From Azoarcus sp. KH32C (GTDB lineage Bacteria; Pseudomonadota; Gammaproteobacteria; Burkholderiales; Rhodocyclaceae), in assembly GCF_000349945.1 (NCBI RefSeq), contig NC_020548.1, positions 310,001 through 374,000 on the forward strand: DNA of 64,000 nucleotides, written 5' to 3'. Below the pieces are notes generated by a model. It was not told the origin of the DNA, ran no database searches, and worked only from the letters and a program-made list of their open reading frames with translations. The position numbers and the translations under genes are program-made. Position 1 is the stretch's first letter. Each line of letters opens with the position of its first letter. This document shows positions 8,795-16,960 of the stretch, in pieces.

Positions 8795-9478
8795 ATGAAG
8801 ATCCTAGAAACCCAACCCAAGCTCGTCGAGCAAGTCCACAAGGCGATTCTCGAAGAAATTTCGGGCGGCAAGCTGCGCCCGGGCTCGCGGATCATCCAGG
8901 AGCAGATCGCGAAGGAACTGGGCGTGTCGCGCCAACCCGTGCAGCAAGCCCTGGCGCTCTTGCGCAATCAGGGCGTGCTGCGCGACGCGCCTGGCCGTGG
9001 CCTGCTGGTAGCGCCGCTCGACATCAAGTACGTCCGCAACATGTACGACATGCGGGCCGTCATTGAAGGTCTCGCATGCCGGCGCGCCGCTGAGCTGAAC
9101 CCCAAGCAGGCGAAGGCCAAGGGACCGGCCCTGATCCGTGCGGGACGCAAGGCGGTCGCGGCTGGCGCATACAACGACATGATCGCCGCGGACATGGCCT
9201 TCCATCACTTCATCTACGCGCTGTCCGAGAACCCCTTCATCGCCCCCGCGATGGAGGCCCATTGGACGAACACGCAGCGCGTCATGGGCGGAGTGCTCGT
9301 CAACGAAGAGCAGCCCCGCAACGTCTGGGGCCAGCATGAGGCCATGCTGGATGCAATCGCAGCGGGAGATGGCCAGAAGGCCGAAGAACTCGGTCGGCAA
9401 CACATCTCGCAGGCTGCCGACTTCATGATCCAGCGCCTCGAAGAAAACGGGTCCGCCGCCGAGGAAGCAACCGGCTGA
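8795..9478 (+). CDS. GntR-family transcriptional regulator, FCD subfamily
   Basis: A 227-residue regulator. The N-terminal winged helix-turn-helix (about 8-70) includes LRPGSRIIQEQIAKELGVSR and QPVQQALALLRNQGVL. The C-terminal helical FCD ligand domain carries the metal- or acid-binding pattern (Asp in AADMAFHHF, His in GQHEAMLDAI, His in RQHIS). FCD regulators usually sense small organic acids and bind short palindromes as dimers. It follows the ThDP gene by 45 bp and is the only GntR gene in the window. The repeated TCTGAATTCAGA palindrome at five promoters between 1.6 and 16.7 kb is the natural candidate for its operator. Whether it represses or activates is not visible. Confidence 0.9.
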   Translation: MKILETQPKLVEQVHKAILEEISGGKLRPGSRIIQEQIAKELGVSRQPVQQALALLRNQGVLRDAPGRGLLVAPLDIKYVRNMYDMRAVIEGLACRRAAELNPKQAKAKGPALIRAGRKAVAAGAYNDMIAADMAFHHFIYALSENPFIAPAMEAHWTNTQRVMGGVLVNEEQPRNVWGQHEAMLDAIAAGDGQKAEELGRQHISQAADFMIQRLEENGSAAEEATG

Positions 9479-9499
9479 TTCGTCGTTCCGTCAGCCCGG

Positions 9500-9519
9500 C
9501 GAGCATCTCGGGATGCTCG
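9500..9519. terminator. Hairpin between convergent GntR and phosphatase genes
   Basis: CGAGCATC and GATGCTCG form a perfect 8-bp stem closed by a TCGG tetraloop. It lies between two convergent genes and could end transcription from both sides, although no T-run follows it. Confidence 0.45.
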
Positions 9520-9546
9520 GCCAGCAGCACGCCGGCCTCATCGGGT

Positions 9547-10224
9547 TCATATTGTGGAAACCAGCTCCCGCGGCAAGTGGCCGGCGCTGTTGAACGTTCG
9601 TAGGCCGGTCCGTCCCCTCGAGAACACGACTTCCGTCAGCGAACCATTCTGGATCAGGCGCACGAGCGCGCACCATTGTTCGTCACCGAGTCCGAGGACG
9701 TCGCAGACAACGGCAGCGATCACCCCGGAGGAGGTCACCGCAAGGATGCGCTGCCCGGAGGGCGCATCAGGAACCGCGACGACCTCACGCAACCACTGCC
9801 GCACACCACCGCGGAAGACCCCAAACGCGGCCCGCCCCGGTATCGCGACCCGATTCCTCGACCAGGCTTCGTAAGCGGCGTCGTAACAGCGCAGTTGTTC
9901 GGTCCTCGGCGGGGCCTCAGGCCCGGTCATCGGCCGGCCGAATAGTTCGGCCGCCGCTGCCAGCACTTCCTCCCCTTCCGCAAACTCCTCGAGAAGCGGC
10001 GCGAGCACGGGCGAATGTCCGATCCCGGAGGCAGCGATCACCAGCGCGGCCGTATCCGCCTGACGCCGGCGAGGCCCCGTCCAGACGGCGGTCGGCATGT
10101 CGCCGCGCTCACCCAGCCACGCGCCGGTGTGCCGCGCCTGCGCACGGCCGGTCTCCGACAGGCTGTCGTAACGGGCTTCGCCGAAAGAGGCCTGCCCGTG
10201 TCGCATCAGGACGAGCGTACTCAT
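9547..10224 (-). CDS. Histidine phosphatase superfamily protein with an altered second catalytic site
   Basis: A 225-residue member of the phosphoglycerate-mutase-like histidine phosphatases. LVLMRHGQ supplies the phospho-accepting His9, and PRRRQADTA and the PLLEEFAEGE loop are also as expected. The second conserved histidine, normally in a V-[ST]-H-G motif, is replaced: the segment reads VTSSG with Ser165 in its place. Activity may therefore be weak or different. It is the last gene of the TRAP-kinase operon, starting inside the stop codon of the LvaB-like gene (TGATG). A role in removing or recycling phosphate in the phosphorylated acyl-CoA route is an inference from this position. Confidence 0.78.
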   Translation of the reverse strand: MSTLVLMRHGQASFGEARYDSLSETGRAQARHTGAWLGERGDMPTAVWTGPRRRQADTAALVIAASGIGHSPVLAPLLEEFAEGEEVLAAAAELFGRPMTGPEAPPRTEQLRCYDAAYEAWSRNRVAIPGRAAFGVFRGGVRQWLREVVAVPDAPSGQRILAVTSSGVIAAVVCDVLGLGDEQWCALVRLIQNGSLTEVVFSRGRTGLRTFNSAGHLPRELVSTI

Positions 10225-10595
10225 CAGGATTTCGACGCGAGCGCCTTCGGATTGCTTTCGGCGACCCGTTGCTCGCCCACCTTGCGAAGATGAGCCAGGA
10301 TCGCAGCCCGCCGAGGAGCACCCGGATCGCCCTCTCCCGCGCGAATCAGTGCGGCCAGGCTCCTGCTCCCGTCGGCGAGCGACAGCTTCCCGTCATCGAG
10401 CAATTCGCGCAGCGCTGCAAGCTCTCGAGCCTCCGGGCCGTCGCCGTTGCGCAACTGCCGCTCGGCGATCGACATCGCATTCATCGCCATCAGCAGGGCA
10501 TGCTTGCGCTCGGCCGGCAATGCGGGCAGCACCTCGTCACGCAACAGCTGGCGCGCACTTGCCAGCAGCATGTCGCCCCTCGGTTGTTCGCGCAT
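10224..10595 (-). CDS. Small LvaB-like / DUF6285-type partner protein
   Basis: A 123-residue mainly helical soluble protein with no signal peptide or recognised catalytic motif. The start at 10595 overlaps the kinase stop codon (TGATG), and its own stop overlaps the phosphatase start, so translation of the three is probably coupled. In the P. putida levulinate pathway a small protein (LvaB) is needed by the kinase LvaA. The size, place directly after an APH-type kinase and presence of the dehydrogenase and SDR partners make this the likely equivalent. The assignment rests on context and general resemblance, since I cannot run an alignment. Confidence 0.62.
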   Translation of the reverse strand: MREQPRGDMLLASARQLLRDEVLPALPAERKHALLMAMNAMSIAERQLRNGDGPEARELAALRELLDDGKLSLADGSRSLAALIRAGEGDPGAPRRAAILAHLRKVGEQRVAESNPKALASKS

Positions 10596-11611
10596 CAGTC
10601 GTTCTCCGTCATGTTGAGGATTTCCCATTCAAGTTCAGGGACGATATGCCCCGTCAGGGCCAGCAGCAGCGAATTCTCTTCTCCCGAGCAATGGCGCTCG
10701 GCCTGCTGTATCGCGATGATGGCCCAGGTCACGTGTGCCATCACTTCCCAGTAGCGGACTGCATCGCGGTCGAGCGCCCAGCCAGACTCCATTTCGTAGC
10801 CACGGTACAAATCCTCGCGCTCGCCGATCCCACCCGCCTCGGCCCGAATGTTGCCAAAACGCCAGCATTTCGCGCAAAACCATCCGATGTCCTCGAGCGG
10901 ATCGCTCCAGCGGGCGAACTCCCAGTCGAGCACGCCGGTCAGGCCCTGCTCGTCGACCATGTAGTTTCCCGTGCGGAAATCGCCGTGGCACAGGGTGACC
11001 AGACCGCGCTGCGGCGCGTGCCGTTCGAGCCATCGCAGGCCCCATTCGACCGCGGGGTAAGCCGTGTGGTGCTTGTCGAGGAAGGCTCGGTGCTCGCGCA
11101 CACGGTGCAGCGCAGGCGCTTCGTCGTACCACGGCAGGAAATCCAGCGACGGATGGGGCGGGCGGACTGAATGCACGCGCGCGAGCTCGCGGCCCAGCCG
11201 TTCAGCCAGCTGCACCCGATCGCCGCCGTAGCGGCTGTCCTTGACGAGGAGATGTCCCGCCGCAGTCCCCCCGATGCGACGCATCAGGAAGAACGGGCGC
11301 CCGATCACCGCCGGATCCTCGCATAGCCACAGCGGCTCCGGCACGGTGACCCCCGCCTCGAACACCGTCTTCAGCAGCGCGAATTCCTGCGCCCGCCCAT
11401 GACTGATCGCGACGCCGGCGGTCGGCGAATCGCAGCGCAGGACGCAAGCCAGCCGCCCCGCCCAAGGCCCGCCTTCGAGCTGCAAATCGACCCACCAGTT
11501 TTCCTGCACCGCGCCACCGGAAAGCAGCTTCGCCTCGACAATCGAGACCGACGATGCCTGGGCGGCCGACCTCACGAATCGTTCGACCGCCTTGCGTGAA
11601 GTTTCTTCCAT
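10595..11611 (-). CDS. APH-fold kinase, LvaA-like (predicted 4-hydroxyacyl-CoA kinase)
   Basis: A 338-residue protein of the aminoglycoside phosphotransferase/ACAD10-11 kinase family. The catalytic loop LCHGDFRTGNYM and the metal-binding DWEFARWSDPLEDIGW (DFD equivalent) are intact. The start at 11611 gives MEETSRK and lies 17 bp after the SDR stop; the longer open frame upstream overlaps the SDR and is not used. Homologues next to acyl-CoA dehydrogenases phosphorylate the hydroxyl of 4-hydroxyacyl-CoA, so that the dehydrogenase partner can eliminate phosphate. The adjacent LvaB-like gene and ACAD11-like dehydrogenase support the same role here. An antibiotic kinase is unlikely in this setting. 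Confidence 0.8.
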   Translation of the reverse strand: MEETSRKAVERFVRSAAQASSVSIVEAKLLSGGAVQENWWVDLQLEGGPWAGRLACVLRCDSPTAGVAISHGRAQEFALLKTVFEAGVTVPEPLWLCEDPAVIGRPFFLMRRIGGTAAGHLLVKDSRYGGDRVQLAERLGRELARVHSVRPPHPSLDFLPWYDEAPALHRVREHRAFLDKHHTAYPAVEWGLRWLERHAPQRGLVTLCHGDFRTGNYMVDEQGLTGVLDWEFARWSDPLEDIGWFCAKCWRFGNIRAEAGGIGEREDLYRGYEMESGWALDRDAVRYWEVMAHVTWAIIAIQQAERHCSGEENSLLLALTGHIVPELEWEILNMTEND

Positions 11612-11628
11612 GTCTTCTATCCTGCCAC

Positions 11629-12411
11629 TCAAAGTCCGCTGACCAGATGGGCGCGATCGACTGCCACGCACGCGCCGGACATTGCTCCGCCCGCATCCGA
11701 AGCGAGCAGCAGCAACGGCCCGTCGAGATCGGCCAGCTCGCAAAAGCGGCGGCTGGGAATGCGAAGCCGCAGCTTGTCGCCCGCCTCGCTGGTCAGGAAA
11801 TCGCGATTGAGGTCCGTGATGACGTAACCGGGCATCAGCGCGTTGACGCGGATGCCGTGACGCGCCAACTCGAGCGCCATCGCCTTCGTCGCCTGCAGCA
11901 CGCCCGCCTTCGAGATCGTGTAGGGCGCGACGCCCCCGCCGACCCGTTCGCCGAGGATCGAAGCGATGTTCACGATGCTGCCCGGCTTGGCGGCAGCCAC
12001 CATGCGCCGCGCGGCTTCGGTCGCGACCAGCCAGCAGCCCTTCAGGTTGGGATCGATCACGTTGTCCCAGTCGGCCTCGGTTTGCTGCAGCAAAGGCTTC
12101 GTGATGGTCTGCCCGGCGTTGTTGATGACGACGTCGGGCACGCCGGCGAGCGCTGCCGCCTCATCGAAGGCCGCGGCAACGGTCGCGGCATCGGTGACGT
12201 CGATCGCCACCGCATGGGCCCGCCCGCCTGCCGCCTCGATCTCGGCGACGACGTCCCGCAGCTTGTCCGTGCGACGCGCGGTCACGACGACTTCCGCCCC
12301 GGCCCGGGCGAGCAGCGCGGCGAAGTGCTTCCCCAAACCGCTCGAGGCGCCGGTGACCAGGGCGACCTTGCCATCGAGCGCGAACAATTTCCCGAGATAT
12401 CCCGTGTCCAT
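11629..12411 (-). CDS. SDR-family oxidoreductase
   Basis: A 260-residue classical short-chain dehydrogenase. The cofactor glycine motif is TGASSGLG, NNAG follows, and the catalytic triad appears as Ser in NIASILG plus YTISK. The ATG at 12411 overlaps the acyl-CoA dehydrogenase stop codon (TGATG), so it is translationally coupled; a GTG three bases upstream is the alternative start. In the lva-type pathway an SDR interconverts the 4-keto and 4-hydroxy acyl-CoA or works on the later 3-hydroxyacyl-CoA. Either is plausible here, and the sequence does not decide. Confidence 0.85.
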   Translation of the reverse strand: MDTGYLGKLFALDGKVALVTGASSGLGKHFAALLARAGAEVVVTARRTDKLRDVVAEIEAAGGRAHAVAIDVTDAATVAAAFDEAAALAGVPDVVINNAGQTITKPLLQQTEADWDNVIDPNLKGCWLVATEAARRMVAAAKPGSIVNIASILGERVGGGVAPYTISKAGVLQATKAMALELARHGIRVNALMPGYVITDLNRDFLTSEAGDKLRLRIPSRRFCELADLDGPLLLLASDAGGAMSGACVAVDRAHLVSGL

Positions 12412-13604
12412 CACTGACGCTCTCCGGTCGGCGGCACCGCATCGGAACGCCCGGCTACGATCTTCTTGCCGAGGCTGAAGCGATGCACCTCACTCGGGCC
12501 GTCATACACGCGGAAGGCCCGCATGTCGGCGAAGATGCGCGGAACGATGGTTTCATGGGTGACGCCCTGGCCGCCCAGGATCTGCACGCTGCGATCGACG
12601 ACGCGCCATTCGGCTTCCGAGCACACGACCTTCGCCCGGCTCGATTCGAAGTTGCAGCGCTGCCCCTGGTCGAGCAGCCAGGCCGTATGCCAGATGTGAA
12701 GGCGGGCCGTCTGGAGGTCCATCTCGTTGTCCGCGAGCATGAAGCTCACCCCCTCATGCTCGCCCAGGATGCGGCCGAAGGCGTTGCGGTTGCGGGCATG
12801 TTCGAGCGCGACGTCGTGCGCCCGCCGGGCCTGGCCGAGCCAGCGCATGCAGTGCGTGAGGCGTGCCGGCGCGAGGCGCACCTGCGCATAGCGGAAACCC
12901 TTGCCGAGCTCGCCCAGCACGTCGGACGCGGGCACGCGCAGGTTGTTGAAGGTCAGCACGCCGTGGCCGCCGGTGAAGCACGTGTCGAGCGCATCCATCG
13001 TGCGCACCAGTTCGATGCCGGGCCGATCCATGTCGGACAGGAACATCGTCGCCGAACCGTCCTCCATCTTCGCCATGATGATCGCGAACGCTGCCCCTTC
13101 CGCACCGGTGATGAACCACTTGGTGCCGTTGATCACATAGTCGTCGCCATCGCGCACCGCAGTCGTCGCCAGCATCGACGGGTCGGCGCCCGCACCCGGC
13201 GGGGGCTCGGTCATCGCGAAGCAGGAGCGCGTGCGCCCCTGCACCAGCGGACGCAGCCAGCGCTCCTTCTGCGCCTCCGAGGCGACGACCTCCATCAGGT
13301 GGATGTTGCCTTCGTCCGGGGCGTGGATATTAAGCGCCGTGGGGCCGAGCGTCGAATAGCCCGCCTCCTCGAACACGACCGCCTTTTCGACGTGCGACAG
13401 CCCCAGGCCACCCATCTCGCGCGAGGCGTGAGGCGTCAGCAGTCCCGCCGCGCGGGCCTTGGCCACCAACTCGTTGCGCAGCGCCTCGCTCGGACCATGC
13501 GCCGTCTGGCGGGGGTCCTTCTCCAGCGGAATCACCTCTTCGGCGATGAATTGGCGCACTTTCCGCTGCAACGCCTGCAGCGCCGGGCTAAGGGAGAAAT
13601 CCAT
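12411..13604 (-). CDS. Acyl-CoA dehydrogenase, ACAD10/11-LvaC-like
   Basis: A 397-residue flavoprotein of the acyl-CoA dehydrogenase fold: helical N-domain, beta domain with CFAMTEPPPGAGADPS and WFITGAEGA, and helical C-domain with QILGGQGVT. The end reads VYDGPSEVHRFSLGKK, where ordinary members have a glutamate (E-G). DGPxEVH is what I know from ACAD10/ACAD11 and their bacterial relatives, which act with a kinase on hydroxyacyl-CoA. The start at 13604 follows AAGGAGCATTC. It lies 48 bp after the TRAP QM gene and overlaps the SDR start. A simple dehydrogenase role cannot be excluded. Confidence 0.82.
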   Translation of the reverse strand: MDFSLSPALQALQRKVRQFIAEEVIPLEKDPRQTAHGPSEALRNELVAKARAAGLLTPHASREMGGLGLSHVEKAVVFEEAGYSTLGPTALNIHAPDEGNIHLMEVVASEAQKERWLRPLVQGRTRSCFAMTEPPPGAGADPSMLATTAVRDGDDYVINGTKWFITGAEGAAFAIIMAKMEDGSATMFLSDMDRPGIELVRTMDALDTCFTGGHGVLTFNNLRVPASDVLGELGKGFRYAQVRLAPARLTHCMRWLGQARRAHDVALEHARNRNAFGRILGEHEGVSFMLADNEMDLQTARLHIWHTAWLLDQGQRCNFESSRAKVVCSEAEWRVVDRSVQILGGQGVTHETIVPRIFADMRAFRVYDGPSEVHRFSLGKKIVAGRSDAVPPTGERQ

Positions 13605-13652
13605 GAATGCTCCTTTCCTGTTGTTCGATTTGTCTTCGCCTTTCATGCGGCC

Positions 13653-15539
13653 TTACAGCAGGCCCGTCGCCAGCCACGGCACGGCCGCGACGATGATCAG
13701 CCCCACAAGCAGCGCAAGGACGTAGCCGAGGATCGGCCTGACCCCCTCCTCCGGCCTGACCTTGCCGATGGCGCACGCCGCGTAGTAGCCGACGCCGAAG
13801 GGCGGTGCGAAGAGCCCGACCCCCATCGCAAGCACGACAACCATCGCGTAATGCACTTCATGCACCCCCATCGACCGTGCGATCGGGAACAGCAGGGGGC
13901 CGAACAGCACGATCGCCGGGATGCCCTCGAGCACACTCCCGAGGATGATGAAGGCAACGATGGACACCGCGAGGAACATCGGCGCGCCGCCCGGCAGCGA
14001 TGCCATCGTGCTGGCGAGGCTGTTGGAAAAGCCGGACTGCGTGAGCGACCAGGCCATTCCTGTCGCCGTACCGATGATCAGCAGAATCGCCCCCGACAAC
14101 GCCGCCGTTTCCACGAGCATCGGGAACAGCCGGCGCCATTGGGCGCCGCGGTACAGCAGCAGGCCGGCGATGAACGCGTACGCGATGCCCAGCGTGGAGA
14201 CTTCGGTCGCAGTCGCGATCCCCTCCACCACCGCTGCACGGATGACGAAGGGCAGGGCCATCGCCGGCAGCGCGAGAAGGAAGGCGCGGCGAATCTCGGT
14301 GCCGCTGGCCTTGCGCACCTTCGACAGATCTTCCTTGCGGTAGCGCAGCCAAACGACCGAGCACAGGGTCACCCCGAGCACGAAACCCGGCAGGAGGCCG
14401 CCCGTGAAGAGCGCCGAGATCGACACCCCGGTCACCGACCCGATCGTGATCAGCACCAGGCTGGGCGGAATCGTTTCCGTCTGCGCGCCCGTTGCCGACA
14501 GCAGCGCCACCAGGTCCCCCGGCTTGGCGCCCCGCTCCTTCATCTCGGGGAACAGCACCGGCGCCACCGCCGCCATGTCCGCCACCTTCGAGCCGGAGAT
14601 GCCCGACACCAGGTACATCGCGCCCAGCAGCACATACGACAGGCCGCCGCGCACATGTCCGAGCAGGCTCGCGAGGAAGGCCACCATCGCTCGCGCCATG
14701 CCCGTCATCTCGATCAGCAGACCGAGAAAGACGAACAGGGGCACCGACAGCAGGATCAGGTGCGACATCCCCTCGTCCATGCGGCTGACCAGCACCATGA
14801 GCGGCATATGGGTCGTCAGCGAGAGGAAGCCGAAGGTTGCGAGGCCGAACGCGACGGCGATGGGAACGCCGATCAGCACCGTCGCCGCCGTCACCCCGAC
14901 GAAGAAGATCAGCAAGTTGACGTTGCCGAGATCTCCCAGCACCGGTCCGAGCGCATAAAAAGTGCCGCAGATCGCCGCGACGGTCCCCAGTGCGAATGCG
15001 ACAAGGCGCCAATCCCCGACGCGCAGCAAGCGGATGATGCCCATGATGACCATGAGCGCGAGACCGACGGGAAGCGCCGAGGCGCGCCACGCGTTCGACA
15101 GCTCCAGCGCCGGAGTCGTGACATACGCCTCCTCTGCCGCATACTCGTAGGCCGGACCGAGGATAAACACCAGGAAGGCCAAGGCGGCCGCCACCGCAAC
15201 GGTATCGAGGAAGGCCTGCGCGCGGGGACCGACCTTTGCCACCAGGGCCGTCATGCGCATGTGTTCGCCACGGCGGAAGGCCACGACCGCCCCCAGACTG
15301 GCGAGCCACAGGAACAGAATCGACGCGGCTTCGTCAGTCCATACCAACGGCGTATGGAGGATGTAGCGCGAGACGACTCCGGCAAAAAGGATGCAGATCT
15401 CGGCCACGATGAGCGTCGCGGCCACCACCTCGACTGCCGACGCAAAGAGGCTGTCTGCCATGCGGGCAAAGTGCACGCGGCTTTTTTTTGCACCGGCGTG
15501 GCCAATACCGGCCGCGAACGAATGGGCGATCGTGTTCAT
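13653..15539 (-). CDS. TRAP transporter fused DctQ-DctM membrane subunit
   Basis: A 628-residue membrane protein. The first about 190 residues match the four-helix small DctQ subunit (VSRYILHTPLVWTDEAA is a typical DctQ segment). The rest is the large DctM permease with many helices, SGISGSKVADMAAVAPVL, and GLFAPPFGVGYY near the C-terminus. Such Q-M fusions are common. It follows the binding-protein gene by 17 bp and is the permease that brings a carboxylate, probably the acid substrate of the acyl-CoA pathway, across the inner membrane using the sodium gradient. The substrate is not readable. Confidence 0.9.
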   Translation of the reverse strand: MNTIAHSFAAGIGHAGAKKSRVHFARMADSLFASAVEVVAATLIVAEICILFAGVVSRYILHTPLVWTDEAASILFLWLASLGAVVAFRRGEHMRMTALVAKVGPRAQAFLDTVAVAAALAFLVFILGPAYEYAAEEAYVTTPALELSNAWRASALPVGLALMVIMGIIRLLRVGDWRLVAFALGTVAAICGTFYALGPVLGDLGNVNLLIFFVGVTAATVLIGVPIAVAFGLATFGFLSLTTHMPLMVLVSRMDEGMSHLILLSVPLFVFLGLLIEMTGMARAMVAFLASLLGHVRGGLSYVLLGAMYLVSGISGSKVADMAAVAPVLFPEMKERGAKPGDLVALLSATGAQTETIPPSLVLITIGSVTGVSISALFTGGLLPGFVLGVTLCSVVWLRYRKEDLSKVRKASGTEIRRAFLLALPAMALPFVIRAAVVEGIATATEVSTLGIAYAFIAGLLLYRGAQWRRLFPMLVETAALSGAILLIIGTATGMAWSLTQSGFSNSLASTMASLPGGAPMFLAVSIVAFIILGSVLEGIPAIVLFGPLLFPIARSMGVHEVHYAMVVVLAMGVGLFAPPFGVGYYAACAIGKVRPEEGVRPILGYVLALLVGLIIVAAVPWLATGLL

Positions 15540-15556
15540 GACAACCTCGCGGCCTC

Positions 15557-16585
15557 TCAGGCGATATCGCCGACGTACTGCTGCAGCAGCGCCCAGGCTT
15601 CAGGACCGAACTTCTCGCGCCATTGGGCATAGAAGCCGTTCTTGCTCAGGATCTTGCGGAAGGCCGAGCCATCCACCTGATTGAAAACGAGCCCTTTCGA
15701 TTCCAGCATCTTCTGGACGTCGATGTTCGCCCGCGCGATGTCCTCGCGCTGCTTGCGCGCAGCGGCATTGATGTGCTTCTTCATCACCTGCTGCACGTCT
15801 GCCGGCAGGGACTTCCAGACGCGTCCGTTGGCGATGAACCAGAATCCGTCCCATGCATGGTTCGTGAGCGAGCAGTACTTCTGGACTTCGAAGAACTTCG
15901 CGGATTCGATCAGGGCGAGCGGGTTTTCCTGGCCATCGGCGACCTTGGTCTGCAGCGCCTGGTAGGCCTCGCTCAGGGGCAGGCTGACCGGGGCGGCGTC
16001 GAGCGCCTTGAACATCGACACCCACAAGGGCACGACCGGAACGCGGATCTTGAAGTTGTGGAGGTCTTCAGGGGTACGGATGGGCCGCGTGCTGCTCGTG
16101 ATCTGCCGGAAGCCGTTATCCCAGACCGTATCGAAGGGCACGAGATTGACCTTTTCGATTGCGCTGCGGATGTGGTTGCCCACGGCGCCATCCATCGCAG
16201 TCCAGACCTCCTTGTAGTTCGAGAAGGCAAAACCCACCCCGGTGATCGACGTCGCGGGAATCAGCGTCGACATCACGGTGCCCGGGAAAGTCGCCAGCTC
16301 GAGCGCACCGGCGCGGATCTGCGACAACATGTCCGAGTCGCTGCCGAGCTGGTTGTTCGGGAACAGCTGGATCGCGACGCGACCATTGGTCTCCGCCGCA
16401 ATCGCGTCAATCGCCTCTTTCAGGCGAACGTTGACCGAATGGGTCATCGGAAGATCGGTCCCGAGCTTCAGCTTGAACTCTGCGGGCTTGCCACCCGTTG
16501 CCTGTGCAAAGGCCGTCCTGCTCACGGCGGCCGTCCCCGCCATGGCAGCAAGCGCCAGGAACTGTCTGCGTGTGAAGTGCCCCAT
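15557..16585 (-). CDS. TRAP transporter periplasmic binding protein (DctP family)
   Basis: A 342-residue secreted protein. The leader (RRQFLALAAMAGTAAVSRTAFA) could be Sec or Tat. LGTDLPMTHSVNVRLKEAID is the usual start of DctP proteins, and RVPVVPLWVSMFKALDAAPV carries the conserved arginine that binds the substrate carboxylate. The start at 16585 follows GGAGGAGACGAG. It is the first gene of a seven-gene operon reaching 9547, all with short gaps or overlapping stops and starts. Transcription should begin near the TCTGAATTCAGA-like sites about 100 bp upstream. Confidence 0.9.
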   Translation of the reverse strand: MGHFTRRQFLALAAMAGTAAVSRTAFAQATGGKPAEFKLKLGTDLPMTHSVNVRLKEAIDAIAAETNGRVAIQLFPNNQLGSDSDMLSQIRAGALELATFPGTVMSTLIPATSITGVGFAFSNYKEVWTAMDGAVGNHIRSAIEKVNLVPFDTVWDNGFRQITSSTRPIRTPEDLHNFKIRVPVVPLWVSMFKALDAAPVSLPLSEAYQALQTKVADGQENPLALIESAKFFEVQKYCSLTNHAWDGFWFIANGRVWKSLPADVQQVMKKHINAAARKQREDIARANIDVQKMLESKGLVFNQVDGSAFRKILSKNGFYAQWREKFGPEAWALLQQYVGDIA

Positions 16586-16652
16586 CTCGTCTCCTCCTAA
16601 TAATGTCGGCGCCCTGACTGTCTCGTCGCGGCGCTGATTCGATTCACGCCAC

Positions 16653-16670
16653 GGCCGCCCTTCGGCGGCC
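16653..16670 (-). other. Stable hairpin in the 5' leader of the TRAP operon
   Basis: GGCCGCC and GGCGGCC are separated by CTTC, giving a 7-bp GC stem with a 4-nt loop. It lies between the operators and the binding-protein start. It could act as a leader attenuator or mRNA-stabilising structure, or be chance in GC-rich DNA. Confidence 0.4.
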
Positions 16671-16684
16671 TGCAGCTAGAATTT

Positions 16685-16733
16685 TTTGAATTCAGAATTC
16701 GTTACCGCAAACTTAGTGTATTCGGAATTCAAA
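16685..16733. promoter_or_regulatory. Paired operators before the TRAP-kinase operon
   Basis: TTTGAATTCAGA at 16685-16696 runs into a further GAATTC, exactly like the second copy before the Rieske gene. TCGGAATTCAAA at 16722-16733 is a weaker second copy. They place the whole seven-gene operon in the proposed GntR regulon. Confidence 0.65.
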
Positions 16734-16960
16734 CAATGTCAACAGGCAGACGCGAGGGGCGCACGGCGTCGATGAGAGGAACAATGAAAGTCGGAAAACA
16801 CCTGCGGACTTCCGCGGGCCGGGGACCGCTCACGCTCGGGGATTGGCGGCGAGGCCGGGGGGGTACTCCACCGGATCGATGAGAACGCACCGCCCCGTCG
16901 AAGACCCGAATTCGCTCGGATCGGAGATTCAGCCCGTTCGATGAGCGGGCCTTTTCGCCA
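16734..16960. other. Non-coding stretch between the TRAP operon and hipA
   Basis: No supported gene. GCCCG-N9-CGGGC followed by CTTTT at 16932-16955 looks like a plus-strand terminator, but no plus-strand gene precedes it. The rest shows no recognisable element. Confidence 0.5.

Noticed and set aside
9481..9580. A protein-like frame after the phosphatase stop on the minus strand (EPDEAGVLLAEHPEMLAGL)
   Set aside because: It is short, has no start and overlaps the convergent hairpin; possible remnant but unsupported.
10595..11611. Aminoglycoside resistance kinase
   Set aside because: The APH fold alone does not imply resistance; operon partners and the LvaB-like neighbour indicate acyl-CoA metabolism.
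12483..15632. A 1049-codon open frame on the plus strand opposite the TRAP and acyl-CoA dehydrogenase genes
   Set aside because: Its translation is Arg/His/Gln-rich with no domain, and it lies antisense to well-recognised genes; long antisense frames are common in GC-rich DNA.
16932..16955. Terminator-like GCCCG-N9-CGGGC-CTTTT
   Set aside because: It points along the plus strand where no gene precedes it, so it cannot serve hipA or the TRAP operon; kept only as a note.
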